Origin: Byssothecium circinans
Lineage: Eukaryota; Ascomycota; Dothideomycetes; Pleosporales; Massarinaceae
Length of the DNA: 64,000 nucleotides
Direction: 5' to 3'
Assembly: GCA_010015675.1 (NCBI GenBank)
Contig: ML976977.1
Coordinates: 854,507-918,506, forward strand
Shown here: in pieces, positions 42,723 through 56,317 of the stretch
How positions within the stretch are numbered: position 1 is the first letter of the stretch
How the letters are laid out: each line of letters opens with the position of its first letter
The notes under the pieces: model-generated
The model's database searches: none
Told to the model about the DNA's origin: nothing
Seen by the model: the letters and a program-made list of their open reading frames with translations, nothing else
Position numbers and translations under genes: made by a program

Positions 42723-42852
42723 GATGGGTTTTGTGACATTTTCTTGAAAATCGAAAGTGCAGCGCTTCTATGGTTTTTAACTTTTGAAAAACCAAAGTCT
42801 AGTTGCAACGAACATCATCCTCATACTGCCCACCAAATCGGCTCAGTCTCCC

Positions 42853-45800
42853 CTAAACACTCTCCCCAGTCCCTCTCGAAACCTGCCGCGTCGCTTCTAC
42901 CTTCTCTCTTCTTACCTTGCCACTACCCATCTTCCTCCACAATTTGCTCAGCCATCTCTCCTTCACCATCTTCAATATCAGATACGCAATGACCCTATAC
43001 GCGATCGCACAGATTCCCAGCGCCATGATGTTCATCTCAGGATCCTTGTTCAATTTGTACAGATCGAGCGCTTCTTCGCCCGTCGTAATGGGGCAGCGAC
43101 CATTGATCTTCTGGTATTCTTCGCAAGTAAAATGGATCCCACGAATGGTGTATGGAGCCATATTCCCGATAGCGTATTTGATGGGGGAGAGGTGATTGAA
43201 CGCTTGAAGGAACGGAGGGACGTTGAGGGAGATGACGCCACCTATATGCCGTTAGTAGAAATCCTGAATTTAGCGGAACTTGATCGAAGTGGCTCACCCA
43301 TAATCTGCGCTACAGACAGAAACACGCTCATGCAGTTCACGGAAAAGCCAGTATGTGTAAAGAGCGTGTTGAAAGCGATACCAAGCGACTCGCCGCAACT
43401 CACAATGCAAAAAGCGTTGAAGGTGATGATGAAGAACGTCGGGGCGTCGCGCTGGAGACCGCATGCAAGACAGGCGAGGATGGAGAAGATGATGCAGCTG
43501 ATGATTTCGAAGGGAGTTTCGATGACGGTATAAGTTAGAAAGAAGGCTTCGACGCCGTAGACACGATCGTCGTAATCGCGGTAGAAAACGTCCCGCTCGG
43601 TCGGATATACTGCTACGTTTTGAAGCACTATTGTACTATTAGTATGTGACATGGGATGCCTAGAGGAGACAAGACTCACTTCCGACAAAGTACAGCGGGG
43701 CGATTTCTATAATGAATCCCAGACGGTTTTGAACACCATAGTAGTCGCTTCTCAGTGGCGCAAAGAATAGCCCAAGGACGATGCCTAGCCCTACAACTTG
43801 CATGATCCGTGCAATCAGCAAGTCAGGTTGCCGAAAGAAATTCTTCATCGTTCGTCGTAGCAGAATTGAGAAAGCAGCAGCAAAAGAAGCAGGTGCTCTA
43901 GCTAAACTACCCAACTCAGCAGGCGTGGTGATTGATCCAGTGCGAGCAACAGGAAACATATCAGATGTCCATGAATCGATCAGCTTGCGTACTTTCGCTC
44001 GACTCGCTGCTTCCTTGGACTCGTGCTGCAGATCGACAGTGATGAGGTCGAGCGCGAAATCGGCTGGGTTGACGTGTCGTGGGCAATCGTACCCCTGAGC
44101 TTCGAAGTGTGGAAGCATTTTGCTAGCAGGACCGGCGTACACGGGATGTCCACCACGAGCAAGTAGGAGCATGTTCCCGAAGTGCGAGAAGAGGTCGGAT
44201 CGGGGTTGGTGAATTGTCACCACAAGAGTACGCCCTTCGTTTGCAAGCCCTCGTAACACATCCATGATTGAGAGCGCTGTGAAGGCATCCAAGCCCGATA
44301 GTGGTTCGTCAAGTAGTAAGATGCGTGGTTCAGTGAGTATCTGCACGGCGATGGTGACTCTTCGCTTCTCGCCACCGCTGATCCCTTTAATGAGATCGTT
44401 ACCAATAAGGTTGTCAGCACAGTCCTTCAACCCCATCTTCAATAGAGTCTCTTCAGCTTTCTGGACCTTTTGCTCTTTGCTCATCCACTTTGGCAACCGC
44501 AGGCCGGCAGCATACCGCAGTGTCTCACGAACAGTAAGGGATGCTAGTAAAGCATCATCGTCCTGTGTGACGAACGAGCAGATGGCATGGACGACATCTT
44601 CCGACGGTACGAGGCCATTGAAGGTCATGGTGCCATACTTCTTGTATCTCGTAGTTATATCGTCCCGGAGCCTTCCAGCCATGCTATTGAGTAAAGTCGT
44701 CTTGCCTGACCCAGATGGCCCCATGATCACGTTTAAAGTCCCAGGTTGGAAGTCAGCCGTGAGCGGCTTTAGAATCGGCTTCGTCGTCCGGGTCTTCACA
44801 GATCGCTTTTCGATATCGAGTCCGTAACCATCCAGCCGAATAGTTAAAGTGCGAACTTCATCCTGAGATCGCTCAAGCATCTTTTCTTTACCTGCCGATG
44901 CATCCGTGTCTGAAGGTCGTGCTCGAGCCATTGCAATCTCTGCGCTCCAGAACTTGAGTAACAAGGCCGCACCGGTGTAGAAAGCTATCACGAAGCCGAG
45001 AAGCGCGAGAATTGGGCGCCATACCCAGTCGTCGGGAAACCCAAGAGAATCGAGAATGAACTCCCCGGTGTATTCTTTGCAGGCTGGATTTGACGGACCC
45101 CCTTCCAAAGGGCAGTCGTAGAAACGGCCAGTGAACTCGTTGGCTGCTAAAGCACCAAAGGCGTAGAACACATAGGCAATCCACTTTGTCCAGCGCACAT
45201 AAATGGGTATCGTGTTGGACTGGATGAAGTAGCCGCATGCCATTGATTGAAGGGTGTAGACAAGGTTTGCTACAAGACTTGCCTAGGAAATGTCAGCCAA
45301 CAGTGCACGTGTATCATTCACTGAACCAAGAATGAACTTACACCCGCAAAATGCCGCGATATCGAAACGCACATGGTCGCAAAACAGACAGCGACATACT
45401 GCTCCAGCAGAATCACGCTGAAGAACGTAAGGAACACATCGCCGTCCTTCCTGAAACCAGCCATGAAGTATACAATGAGCGAGAAAATCAAAGGAACGGG
45501 TATGTCTTCGATGAAAAGTCGCGCCAACCGTCTCGAAATGAGGAATGCAGGAATGCTAACAACGCCTTGCCGTGACTCTTCGTCATAGAGTTGAATGTCG
45601 ATGGTCAAACGGTACGTTTCGTAGAGGAGAATGAGGTAGCCCTGGAGAGCGGATGCTGTATAGAGGGCCCCTTGTCGCGATCGTATTCCAGAGAGCGAGC
45701 CATCTAATTGCAGAAAAATCCATCCAGTGATGATAGCCATCCCTATAGCTTCGACTAGACTGCCGAACATACCCATAGGATCTCGAGTCGTGACTGTGAA

Positions 45801-47105
45801 TGTTCGAGCGGTAAGAACACGGGTTTGCTGTACGAGCGATGTTTGCTTGACCTTGAAGGTCCTCTCGGTGCGTTTTGTGACGCTGGCTGAATCTTGCTGG
45901 ACTTTCTCTGATGCTGTTTGCGACGAGTGCTCCCGCCATGCTTCTATGATCCGATCAACGCGTTCTCGAGCCACAGCCTCGGCTTCGTCACTCCTATTGT
46001 CGACACTAACGATATCGATGAGATGCTCTGCAGGGTTCGTGAACGCTGGCATTTCGTGCCCTAGTTTTGCAAAATAAGACAGACATTCCTTGGCACTGCC
46101 GGTGTACGCGGGTCTGCCCTTGGTCAACAGAATGAGGTTGTCGAACAAGCTCCATATTTCGGAACGTGGCTGATGGACTGTAATGGTGAGTAATCGAAGT
46201 CTCCCCAAAGACGCAAAAACAGCTTACTGGTTACGATAATGGTTCTCCCTTTCCGTGCCAAACTTTGAAGCGTCTTTACAATCTGATACGCGCTTGTCGA
46301 ATCAAGACCGGTGGTGGGCTCGTCAAGCCAAAGTAAGCTTGGATTTGACAAAAGCTGCATTAGACTTTTAGTATGTCTCAACATCTTGACGAACGTATCT
46401 TCGTACCTGTACCCCGATACTCGTTCGGCGCTTCTCTCCCCCACTGCAACCACGATGCTCATGGTTCCCTATCCGAGTATTTGCAGCGTCCTTCAGCCCT
46501 AGCTCCATAATGACCTCCTCGACTAACTGCGTCCTTTCATCTCGACTTATCGACGGCGGCAAGCGGAGTTGCGCAGCATAAGACAGCGTCTCCCTCACAG
46601 TGAGCGTCGGTAAGAGCAAATCCTGCTGAATGCAGTACGCGCTCCTGATATTTGAGGCATCTTCGGTGCCATTGAATAGAGTTCGGCCACTCGTGGAAAG
46701 ACGGCTGCCTTTCATGCGTCCGCTCATCTGATTCAACAAACTCGTCTTCCCACTTCCCGAACCTCCGATAATTGCCGTCAGTGAACCACTAGGAATTTCC
46801 GCAGATATGTCGTCCAGAATCATCCTGACATAGCTCTCGGTCGCGTCACGTGCCGACGCGCTCTTCGTAAAGATCTTGCCAAGGAGATTGGGCGATTGAT
46901 CCACCGACACTGAGAGATGCTCAATTCGGACCGATATAGGGTCGACTTCTTGCAGAGAGATGGCATTTTCCGGCTGTGAACTCACAGATGCATTGGTGGC
47001 GGCGGGACGGATCGAGTCGTCAGGCTTTTCGGTGTCGGTTTTCGGGGTGGGTTTCGTCTCCTCAGCGTCCCCTTGGGACAGCCTCGTTGTCGGCGTCACA
47101 TCCAT
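42853..47105 (-). CDS. full-size ABCG (White-type) ABC transporter
   Basis: Six exons: 47105-46407, 46354-46228, 46177-45342, 45282-43680, 43627-43298 and 43241-42853, introns 50-59 nt, all in phase, 1,327 residues. Order NBD-TMD-NBD-TMD. NBD1: Walker [10 protein letters not shown] (Lys120), signature CSGGEKRR, Walker [13 protein letters not shown] (Asp244), H-loop [13 protein letters not shown]2: GPSGSGKTT (Lys748), [30 protein letters not shown]. Both sites look catalytically intact. Each TMD has the ABC2-type helices. The architecture is a tandem of two White-like halves rather than the PDR fold. Members export lipids, sterols, pigments or small toxins; the substrate cannot be inferred. 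The start at 47105 was chosen because upstream in-frame sequence is not protein-like. Confidence 0.93.
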
Positions 47106-50100
47106 CAGTTTATCGCATGCATCGGAGAGTACGAGGAAAAGTTGTTGAAGAGAGCTGGAAGCTTGAAAGCTTGAAAAAGTTCGATGCGACTGCTTGAATA
47201 GACGATGCACTCTCCCCCGTCGCGCCTTGCTATTCGCAACGGTGCGGTGAACCCCGGACCTCGCTAAGCAACCGATGTTGTTGCAGCACCACTTCGCCTG
47301 CATGTTCATACGCTCACGAAGGCACTGAAACATCGGGATACAGGACTTGCTACGGCATACTGCAGAATCGTTGAACAGAAGGACCGACTAGAGTACGGGT
47401 GCAACTTGTAACACTACCTTAAAGATACATTTTGTACACGATCAACACGCATTGCAACCAAAGGCCGAATCTTGAATAATTACTTCGCTACGTTCGCGGA
47501 GGTCACCAACAGACACTACTGCGAACATGATACGAACTGACTTCGACCTGCCGTTATCGTGCCGCTGTTTCACCACAGCGTGGACGGTCTCGCTTCGCGT
47601 GCAACCTTTTCTTGAACAACTTCGACCCCGCCCTTGTGTCTTTCTTCTCTCGCTACCGGCGACCGCTTAAGAACCGATCTACGAGAAAGGATCGCTTCGG
47701 CATGTGCGGAGATGATGTGCCCAGGCCTGATCCTCATAGATGACAGGCCGGTCTTCGTTCTTACTCGGGAAATTCATTGTTATGCGTACCAATCACCGAT
47801 TTCCTGTGTGTCTGAGTAAAGTTCGTTCCCTGAACCGTACTCGGTATCTCGCATGATTTACGCGGACTTGAATTCGGCCCTATTATTATTATTTCATTGT
47901 TCAACGCTGCTGAGGGCTCCCTCGTCGACGATCTGGAAGTGGCGTATCGTTTTATCCGCATCTGTCGACGTGCAGTAAGACATGCCAGATTGGACCAAGG
48001 ACACCGTCAACTCCAGAGTGTGACCATCAGCCCTGTTGAAGACGAAAAGCGAGCGTTTTGTGCAGAGCACGGCAAGCAGACCCTTGCGCTTTACCCAGCC
48101 GATCATGCTCTCGGCTAACCGTTATGATCGCCACTGCGTCCTCCACATTATTTGTGACTCGTCAAGAACACAGTCAGACAAGAATCACGGGATGCTGGTT
48201 CTTCCATGGATATATATGGAATACAGACATTCGACTCTTATATCCGGATCGCTGCCATTATACTCTTCGGCCGACTTTCACTTGCTCCTGGAGGGAATCG
48301 TGGAGACCTCTTCTGCGCGGAGGCAATTGCCAGTTTGACTCGTCGGTCCTGTATACCGGTCCAGTCTATTCACTTCATCCACATCTACCCGGCTGACGAT
48401 TTCATCACACCGAGTTTCCCACCACTACCTCGGTGTGACCGAATATATTCAAATTGCGAATGCTGACTGGTTTACCGTAATCCGAGATCAAGTGCGCGCA
48501 GACCGGTGCGGGCGCGACGCCATCGCCATAGGGCTGACGGTGCGACTATCAAATGACCACTTTCATCACACATCTCACTGCATGGCTGGATGAAAGAGAT
48601 ACATTACGAACGCCTGCCTCGTGGGCCAAGACCGTTAGCCCTGCTTACATCGGTGAAGACCGATTGCAAGCCTTGGATCTGGAAGCCGTAGTTGCTGCTT
48701 TATCTGGTGTAACCTGCGGCCGTTATATGCAAGGGCCGTACTACCTTCACCGATCAGGATCACGCCCTCCACATTTGTGGATGATATCCTGGGGTGTGAT
48801 CATCATTTTTGCTTATTTTGGAGACGGATGCTTTGCCTCATGAGAGGGAATATAGTGGATTGTAGCGGTGTGAGAATCCATCTTCGGATTGAGTGCGAGG
48901 GATAGTATGGGCGACTTCTTAGGTTCCCGTCGTCTACCATGGTTCTGTACTCACATGTCACCCAACTTTCGTACCGCCTTTCGCAGATGATTGGAGACTA
49001 CCAGAAAGCCACAAATATCAATGCGCAATCGATCATATGTTCCAAAGAACATACATCATCACATCATCACTCTGGAGTCTGTATGCGAAATTACGCAAGC
49101 TCAGTCGTCCCATCAGGTAGGAGTTAAAGAGCACCACACTAAGCAAATAGGGAGCACCATGCGAAGCGTTTTAGGGTTTATTGGGGGTTGGGTTAGATAG
49201 GATTGGGGCTTGAGATACCACCGTATAGAGAAATACGGTTTGGGTAGCAAGGTTCAGGGGCTTAGTGTGATGCTCCCTAACTCCTGCCCCTCCCAATCAC
49301 CCCATCGCTCACTCAAAGACCACCTGGCCACGTTCCCTGGCATATGCCACATGCACAAAGTCTGAAACCAGCTGGATCCCAACAGCAGACATGATATCTC
49401 GGCAGTACCTCTGTACTGGTATATTTGCGTGGGGGCAACTCCCCACATCCATATACCGAACCCCCATTCTGCCTATATGCCATGGCACCTTATGCGGGCA
49501 AAGATGCCGATACCTATTGTATAGCATTTCGGACCTCCTTCTCCATCGAATCTCCGCGCCTTGCCTTTCTGCCGAGGAGGAGGAGAATAGACGGAAGACG
49601 ACACGATCAGCTGGTATCGCAATACGCGTTGAACGTGATACCCAGATCTAGACGTTGAACAGCAACAATACAATGCGGTAAACTCGTCGGATAAATTCAT
49701 CCGTAAGCGAAGCCCGACCTACAATTATTCCACTGCCTTTCCTTACCCCTACAATAACCCCCGCTAAATCCATGCCCACTACACGAGCAGCATCCGCAGC
49801 GCAAACCAAACTCTCCAGTAGTGATCTCCACCAATATTACCCCGGCCCGCGAAATGCAAGACCCCCACGCTACCCCAACACTAGCCCGATCCTTCTATCC
49901 GCTTACCCCCACGCCTAACATGCGCGACAACGCATCACCAAACCAAAACCCAGTCCCAGTCCCCACCCCCTCTTTTCTCTCTTCCCCAAGCTGCCAACCC
50001 ACGGGCACGATTACTTCCCATGGACATGGCGAATCCTCGGCCCGCTCCACAGTCCCTTGCAAGAGTCAGTGGCCGACAGTCAATCTGTCAATCAAGGCGC

Positions 50101-51593
50101 AAGCAGGGCAAGTTTCCGTCCTGCGCCGGCGGCTAAATGCCTGACAGACAGCGCAACGCTCAGCCGTCCGTTCTTTCAACCTCCATACAATCCTCCATCC
50201 ACGCTTTCCGGCCTGGTCGCCGAGTCGAAGGGGAGCTCTCACGAATACAACATGAACTATTATTACGTGCATGTACTTCCCTAGCTTCTGCGCTGGGGAC
50301 GGGAGGGGAGGGAGGGAGGTGGGTGGGCGAGTCAATCAGTATGAATTTCGTGACTTTGGCATGAGACGACGATGCAAGGCGGTTCGTTGCCCGGACAGGC
50401 TCGCTTTAGAAAGCCGAGATGTGTTACTGGGGTATCTGAGCGCTTTCTTTGGCGAGTACGAGGTTCGCTAGACCTAGTGCTAGGTTTAGCACCCTTGCGA
50501 TGTCGAGGCGCGGGTTGCTATCTCCTCCGTCAGGGCGCGCGAGATATTGTCTCGGTGATATGATATGTGCTGGGCATGGTATGGTGTGGGATTGATTGGA
50601 GGAAGTATGACATGCCGCGGTTCCCGGATGCGTGAGGCGAGAGGGGATCGGGGGGATCAGGGTGGTGTGGTGTGAGTTTGCGACGCGTCGCATTGATGGT
50701 TTACCTACATGACTGGGCGATTTTGTGCGAGCGGAAAACTTGGATTCCTCGGTATCATGCAGAGGCGCATGCGGGATGAGGTCACATACCAAGCGTACCA
50801 TGGTCGGTAATACGAGATCAGCGTAATGAGGTGGAGGTGCAGAGTGGAGAGTGGTGGACGTCCTTGCATAAAGCGTACACACGTGTCGGAATCCGAGCAG
50901 AGCACCGGTAGGCGCCTCTTGGATCCTTCGAACTCGTTCACCTCTAAGGCGCGGTGTTTACGTATTTACGTACGATACGTTCCGTATATGTGTAACTATG
51001 CTAGCGTCAAAGATGCTTGAGCATCATGTTTGCTCTGATGTTGCTGTTGCTTGGTTGCGCAATTCATATCGATACTACAGAAAGAAATAGGCGTGCATAT
51101 ATCTTGCTTGAACCCACGACCGGAACCCAATGTGAAGCGCAAAAACGATACTAGACAACTGCGCGGTACATAGATGCGCATAGACAACAAAGCATAAACG
51201 GTAACAATCAAAAAACCTGATAAGCCACACAGAAGAGGAAGAACGCGTCAGTGCGAACAAGAAGTGAAAAGGTCAAGGAAAACCTGACCACCCCCCTTTT
51301 TACACGTGGAAACCATAAAAGAGACAAGTAAAGCAAAAGCAAAGTAAACAATACCCCCTATGCTAAAGCGCCGCGAGAAAGAAAAAAAGAATGCAGCCTA
51401 ACCGATGCCGAAAAACCCCATGTTGCCTTGCCCAATTTCCATATCCATCCCATAAGTAAAGTAAATTCCTAGGCCGTTGAAAAGATCCCATGTTACTCCC
51501 AAGCCGAAATTTTATATCAAAAAGCCGCGGGTCATCAAAAATGCCGTGAGGATGCTTTGGAAGAGCCCCCCATATATATGGTATATATGCTCA
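47106..51593. other. 4.5 kb gene-poor region
   Basis: Upstream of the ABCG transporter and downstream of the Zn2Cys6 gene. Frames up to about 150 codons occur (for example 49821-50144 plus and 50424-50882 minus) but none shows a domain, signal peptide or convincing splice structure. No repeat family, tRNA or transposon terminal structure was found by eye. Confidence 0.45.
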
Positions 51594-53395
51594 TCATGTC
51601 GCAAGGAAATCCCACCCTTTTTGGTGGATCAACTTTTCCCAGTCCCAACTTTCGGGGTCGCCCGCATCCATCAATTCCCAGATGCGGTCCACAATCTCTT
51701 TTGCAAAATTTATGTTTCCGAGGCCCGTTACGGCCATGAGGCCGCTGAAGGCTCGGTTGACTTCTATTCGCTGCTGTTTCTCGAATGCCGCGCAGCCAAT
51801 TAGGAATAAGGGGAGTAGGACGTTGGATTGGATCCAACCCTCGGCGGGCAGCTCGTTGATGTATCTGATGCCGTCATCGACGGCAGCGTTGATGTACGGG
51901 TGCGGGCGCGATTCCTTCGTAGTGCGGTAGAGGTATACCCACGTGGCTTGTCGGTAGAGCATCGAGATTGTGTAGCGAGGGGTACCGGGGGTGTGTGGGC
52001 AGACCCAGCTGCGGAGACCAGTGTCGATGGCGTGCGCGGCGATCAGAGCTTCATAGTCCATGGTTGGGTCGATGCCGCTGTCGATTCTGTTGCGGAGTCT
52101 GCGCCGCAGATTACTGATCTTGGAGATGAAGCCGAAGAGACCGTCAGATACTCCGATCAAGGCAGCTGTTTCCGGGTTGATGGCGAAGGGCAGGTTGAAG
52201 TTCTCCATCATGGGTACTTCGGCGCCATCCAAAGACGTAACTTCACTGGCGATCCAGTGGTAGTAGAAGAACTCGTCGAAGAGATTCTGGAATTCGGGGC
52301 TCTGAAGCTTCTGGTTCATGGCAATTTGCTTCGCAGCGATCATGTGCATGCGGTATTCGCCGGACGTGTTGCCATCGCATATTGAATGCAGCAAGTGAAG
52401 CAAGATCTGAGCAACATTAGAGTCTTCATACACCATCACACCCCCTTCGCCGGCTTTCTGTCGTTGCAAGTCTTGGTTCAGAAGATGTAGGGCTTTGCCG
52501 CGGTGGAAGACTTGACGGTCTTCGTATTCTTTAGATGGGCTGAGGGAGCAGAGATGCGACGCCGAAAGACAAAGCACAGAGTGCATCAGCCCCTCGTGTT
52601 GCAACGCCATGGGAAGCAGTATCTTGGTAAAAGGATTCGTATTAGAATCAGCATGCAAGCTGAGCACGGCGCTTGCTCTGTTGACGAAATGCTGTAGAAG
52701 TGTACGGTCGAGATCGCACTCAACCCCCTCCATTAGCGGCGGAAGCTCAAACTTTACTTCGACACTCATTCTGCGTGCTAGACAGCTGTTAGCTTGCCCT
52801 GCATATAAAACATTAAACGCACAAACCTTCTGCAGCTTTGTCTTTGCCACTCTTCCAGATCTCGACTGGTTTGTAACCTTCGCAGTGGATGTTGTTCTTC
52901 TGGCATGATAGACCTGTCACGGTAAGTACATGAATGAACTTAACGAACAGTATTATTACAAAAAGGCTTGGTCTCGTCGCACTTCTTCTTTCGTTTCCGA
53001 CATGTTGTACACCCTGTTTTCGATCGTGCCTTGGCTTGTTTCGCGGCGTTGGTGGGAGAACGAGGAGGGTGGATGCGTGGTCGCCCACGGGCACGCCTAA
53101 GTCGTACGGGCCCCGTGGGAGAGACTGGAGGGTCGTCGGCGACGGGTTCGGCTTTGACATCTGCCAATTGTAAATCGGTCTCTTCAATCTTCGGGACTAT
53201 CTCGTTCGAGGTATCGCGCGAGTTGATCCGAGCTTCGGATTGGGTCTCAGAGTCTGCGAGCGTGCTCGTATCGAAAGCAGATGAGTATATGGGAGAGTCG
53301 CTGCTGGAAGACATGGAGGGCTGCGGTGAGGAGCTAATGCTCAGGCGAGCGTGTGCTTTCGGAGGCGGATGCCCGAATGGTACCGTCGAGATCAT
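51594..53395 (-). CDS. Zn(II)2Cys6 transcription factor
   Basis: Three exons, 53395-52960, 52913-52827 and 52777-51594 (introns 46 and 49 nt), 568 residues. The binuclear zinc cluster C-x2-C-x6-C-x6-C-x2-C-x6-C (Cys129, 132, 139, 146, 149 and 156) is completed across the first junction. The donor GTAATA at 52959 was chosen because only it restores the CLSC pair in frame. Just before the cluster is an AT-hook-like RARGRPR (about 101-107). After a short linker the large C-terminal fungal regulator domain (ELPPLMEGVECDLDRTLLQH onwards, ending WDWEKLIHQKGWDF) fits the Fungal_trans_2/DUF3468 type. It is a nuclear DNA-binding regulator; targets are unknown. The nearest transporter is 4.5 kb away, so a regulatory link is speculative. 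A later start at residue 28 is possible. Confidence 0.9.
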
Positions 53396-56317
53396 TCGGT
53401 CTGAGAAAGTTCAATGACTACCGTAGACGGGGAGACAGACATTAGACGCGGGCGTGTTCCCGGAGACGAGACGCAGTCGAGAGGTGCTGCGGGAGCGACC
53501 TAATGCCTCACACTGGTGACTGTGGATGGTACAGGTGGCAATCCGAGCAACTTGCAACGCTAGCTGCGCGTAATCTGTTCTAGTAGCCCTCGTGGAAGTA
53601 GTAGAAGGAAGGGTAGGTCGTCGAGAAAATGGAAGGGTTCACGCGGGTCGCTTCTGATGCTTGAGCGATCGCGAGACGGCAACGCCGCGGGGGAGAACTG
53701 CTTAGCGAGTCGTGGGCGTGATCTGAGAGCCAATAGGATCAAAAGAGGATTTCCAGCAGCAGCGTGGGACAGAAAAGCTCTTGCACACTCGAACTGAAGT
53801 TCTCAGTGATAAAATGGACAGTGGCGAAGGGCACCGGGGCTTGTGGAGACGGCGTTGTTGTCAGAATGCAGGAGAAGGGAGACGACGTGTGCAGCCGTGC
53901 AAACGAAAGGCGCAAGAGGACGATCGACCGAGCGGGGTGGGATAGATACGCTTTATCGACTAGACTTAAAGTGCCGGGGCAGGGTGCGCAAGAAGGCGAT
54001 GCCAACCACGTCTTTAGGCCAGGTCGTACAAGAAGTAGAGACGGAAGGATTTGGAGAAGACAGTAAGTTAAAGAAGTATTGAGCCTACTGAGCCCGACAC
54101 CGACGTCCGAATCGGCTCAAACACTCTTGTGGAGATGCATGGAATGGATGACCCCGGGAGACCGTTTCCACCGCACTGGCACCTCTTACATATAAAGGCC
54201 TAGCAGCCACAGGAAGGAAAAAGCATTGGGCGCCAGGGGGACTGTGTCGACGCTGCTCCTCGGAGGGGATTGAGGCCTGCGCTATCCATGGTGGCTTCGT
54301 ACTGGCGTAAGCACTTACTAGGGTCTGGGAGGCTGCAATTTCTCGTGGATGGATTGTGATAGTATGCTAGTAGCTTAGCATGCTCGCCATGTTGTTGCTG
54401 CTCGCTTCACATTCCTCCTTTTACTCCTACTAGTAGACTCAAAGCTAGCAGTGGCTGACTTGGGCCAACAGCAAACAGGACTCTGTGGAGATGGTGGGTG
54501 TACGACGACATTATCTATTGTATGATAGACAGCGGGGAAGCATGCCGTTATTGCGTGAATGCTGCGGCAGCCTACTTCCGATGATTAGCCCGTGCTGCCC
54601 ATGCCCAGGCCGGATTTGTAGATGGCTTTGTGGTCGCTGCTGCTTATTATCAACAGACACAACCCAAACGCCATCTCTTTGGTCTGTTGGGTTTCTTAGC
54701 TACAAGTCAGCCCCGCAGCGCACGACGCTTGTAGCATGCGGTGCTACTTGCCATTATCGTTGCATCTTTGCCCATGAGGTGATTGTTAAAACACAGACCA
54801 GTGCAACAAGATTAGCAGGTTATCTCCAGAGGGACAAGAGGACATTGCGTTTGCCATAAGGACTGCTCACATCGCGCATGGAACACCACAACAAGGTTAG
54901 CAAGCTACCCGTCGAACGTTTGGGGCTTCAGCCAGCAGCACAGGTGACCGGGGAGTGCCTTGGACGCGGCGATCCTGGGGATTTACGCACTGACGGGTAA
55001 GATAGCAGCCGGCTCAAACTTTGTTTGAGCGAGAGGCGTGCACATGTGCTCGGCTCAAGCCCATTAGTAAGAAGAAAATTCCGTCATCTCCAGATATGGC
55101 CGCTTACGGCATGGATGGGCGACGCTGTGCAACATCCCTCAGGAGAGCCGTTTCTGTCGTCGTTCATCTTCCAACGACACGTCAGAACATGCTGTTGACA
55201 TGTTTACGTCTTGGTACGAGACGGGGCGGGAACGGCCCCGGACTGCACAGAACTTTATGGGAGCACGATCCTGAAGCTGGTCGTTGGTCTCCGCTCTCCC
55301 GCCGAACCCTGAGCTCGGGAAGCCACTCTAAAGGATATTCGCATGGTGCGTCTCCTCGCATATTACGAGGGGCCTTGGACAGAAAATAGACATGGAGACG
55401 ACGGTGGCTTCAGTTCTGCTATCGCACTTCAAATTAGACGCGGACAAAGGTCATCTGTTCCGCTCACCGTGTCAGTGTCCGATGTTTGGAATTAGCGATG
55501 ATTCATGGACGATGGCCGCTACCCGACCATCATCCGATGAAGATACTATTCAGAGCTGCAGGATGACGGACAGGAGTGGTTCGCAACCATTATTCCTATC
55601 GCTTCACAGACTTTGACAGCGCGTAGTCCTCGTCCCTGCAGACGCGGCGGCGACGGTGCTGTCCAAGGACGAATGCCCTACATTATCGTCGGTACGTTAT
55701 GGACGTAAAAAACGCCGTAGCATGCCGCGCGAGTGGGGATAGGCGAGGGGGTAATGTGTGACGTGCATATTCTGGCCGCCGTCAGCGGGGTGGATGCCTG
55801 ATGCTTTAATTCGCCAACGGGAGGAAAACGGCCCAGACGCAACATGCTCGAGCATTATCGAAGGGGGATGGCAGCCGGCCTCGATATCAGACATATTAAG
55901 CAGTCCAGACACGGAGATGGGGTATACGATGAGGATGCGCCGCCGAGTGGAAGTTGTGCAACAGGCTCGCGGCTAGATGATGGAACATGTCTTCTCTGCA
56001 GCTTGCGTGCCTGAACGGGCCGTGTGCATCTTTCGTTCCAGGGGAGCGGAGATCGCGATGCGTCTGGTCGATCGGTACGTATGCGAGGTCGCAGGTCAAC
56101 TGGAACTGCTTCTTCGGGCTTCCCGAAACTGATCACGTGCCCAAATGCCAAGATCTATATGACTCAGCATCTCTCGGGCCGGCTGTTATTCCGGCGCGGC
56201 TCCGAAACATCAACACCAAACACCAGCGCAACTCGGGACCGCGACGACATTAATCCAATGCTCCGGCCGGAACATTATGCCACCACATTAGTGCATTAGC
56301 TGAGGGATACGTCCAAC
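53396..56317. other. 2.9 kb divergent gene-poor region
   Basis: Between the divergent Zn2Cys6 gene (minus) and CFT2 (plus). Numerous short frames on both strands, none recognisable. It probably contains both promoters and long leaders. Confidence 0.45.

Noticed and set aside
49772..50144. Short Thr/Pro-rich frames beginning MPTTRAASAAQTK and a following overlapping frame
   Set aside because: No signal, domain or in-phase splice model joins them into a credible gene.
42853..53395. ABCG transporter plus Zn2Cys6 regulator as a biosynthetic gene cluster
   Set aside because: No synthase, synthetase, oxygenase or transferase lies between or beside them, and 4.5 kb of gene-poor DNA separates them.
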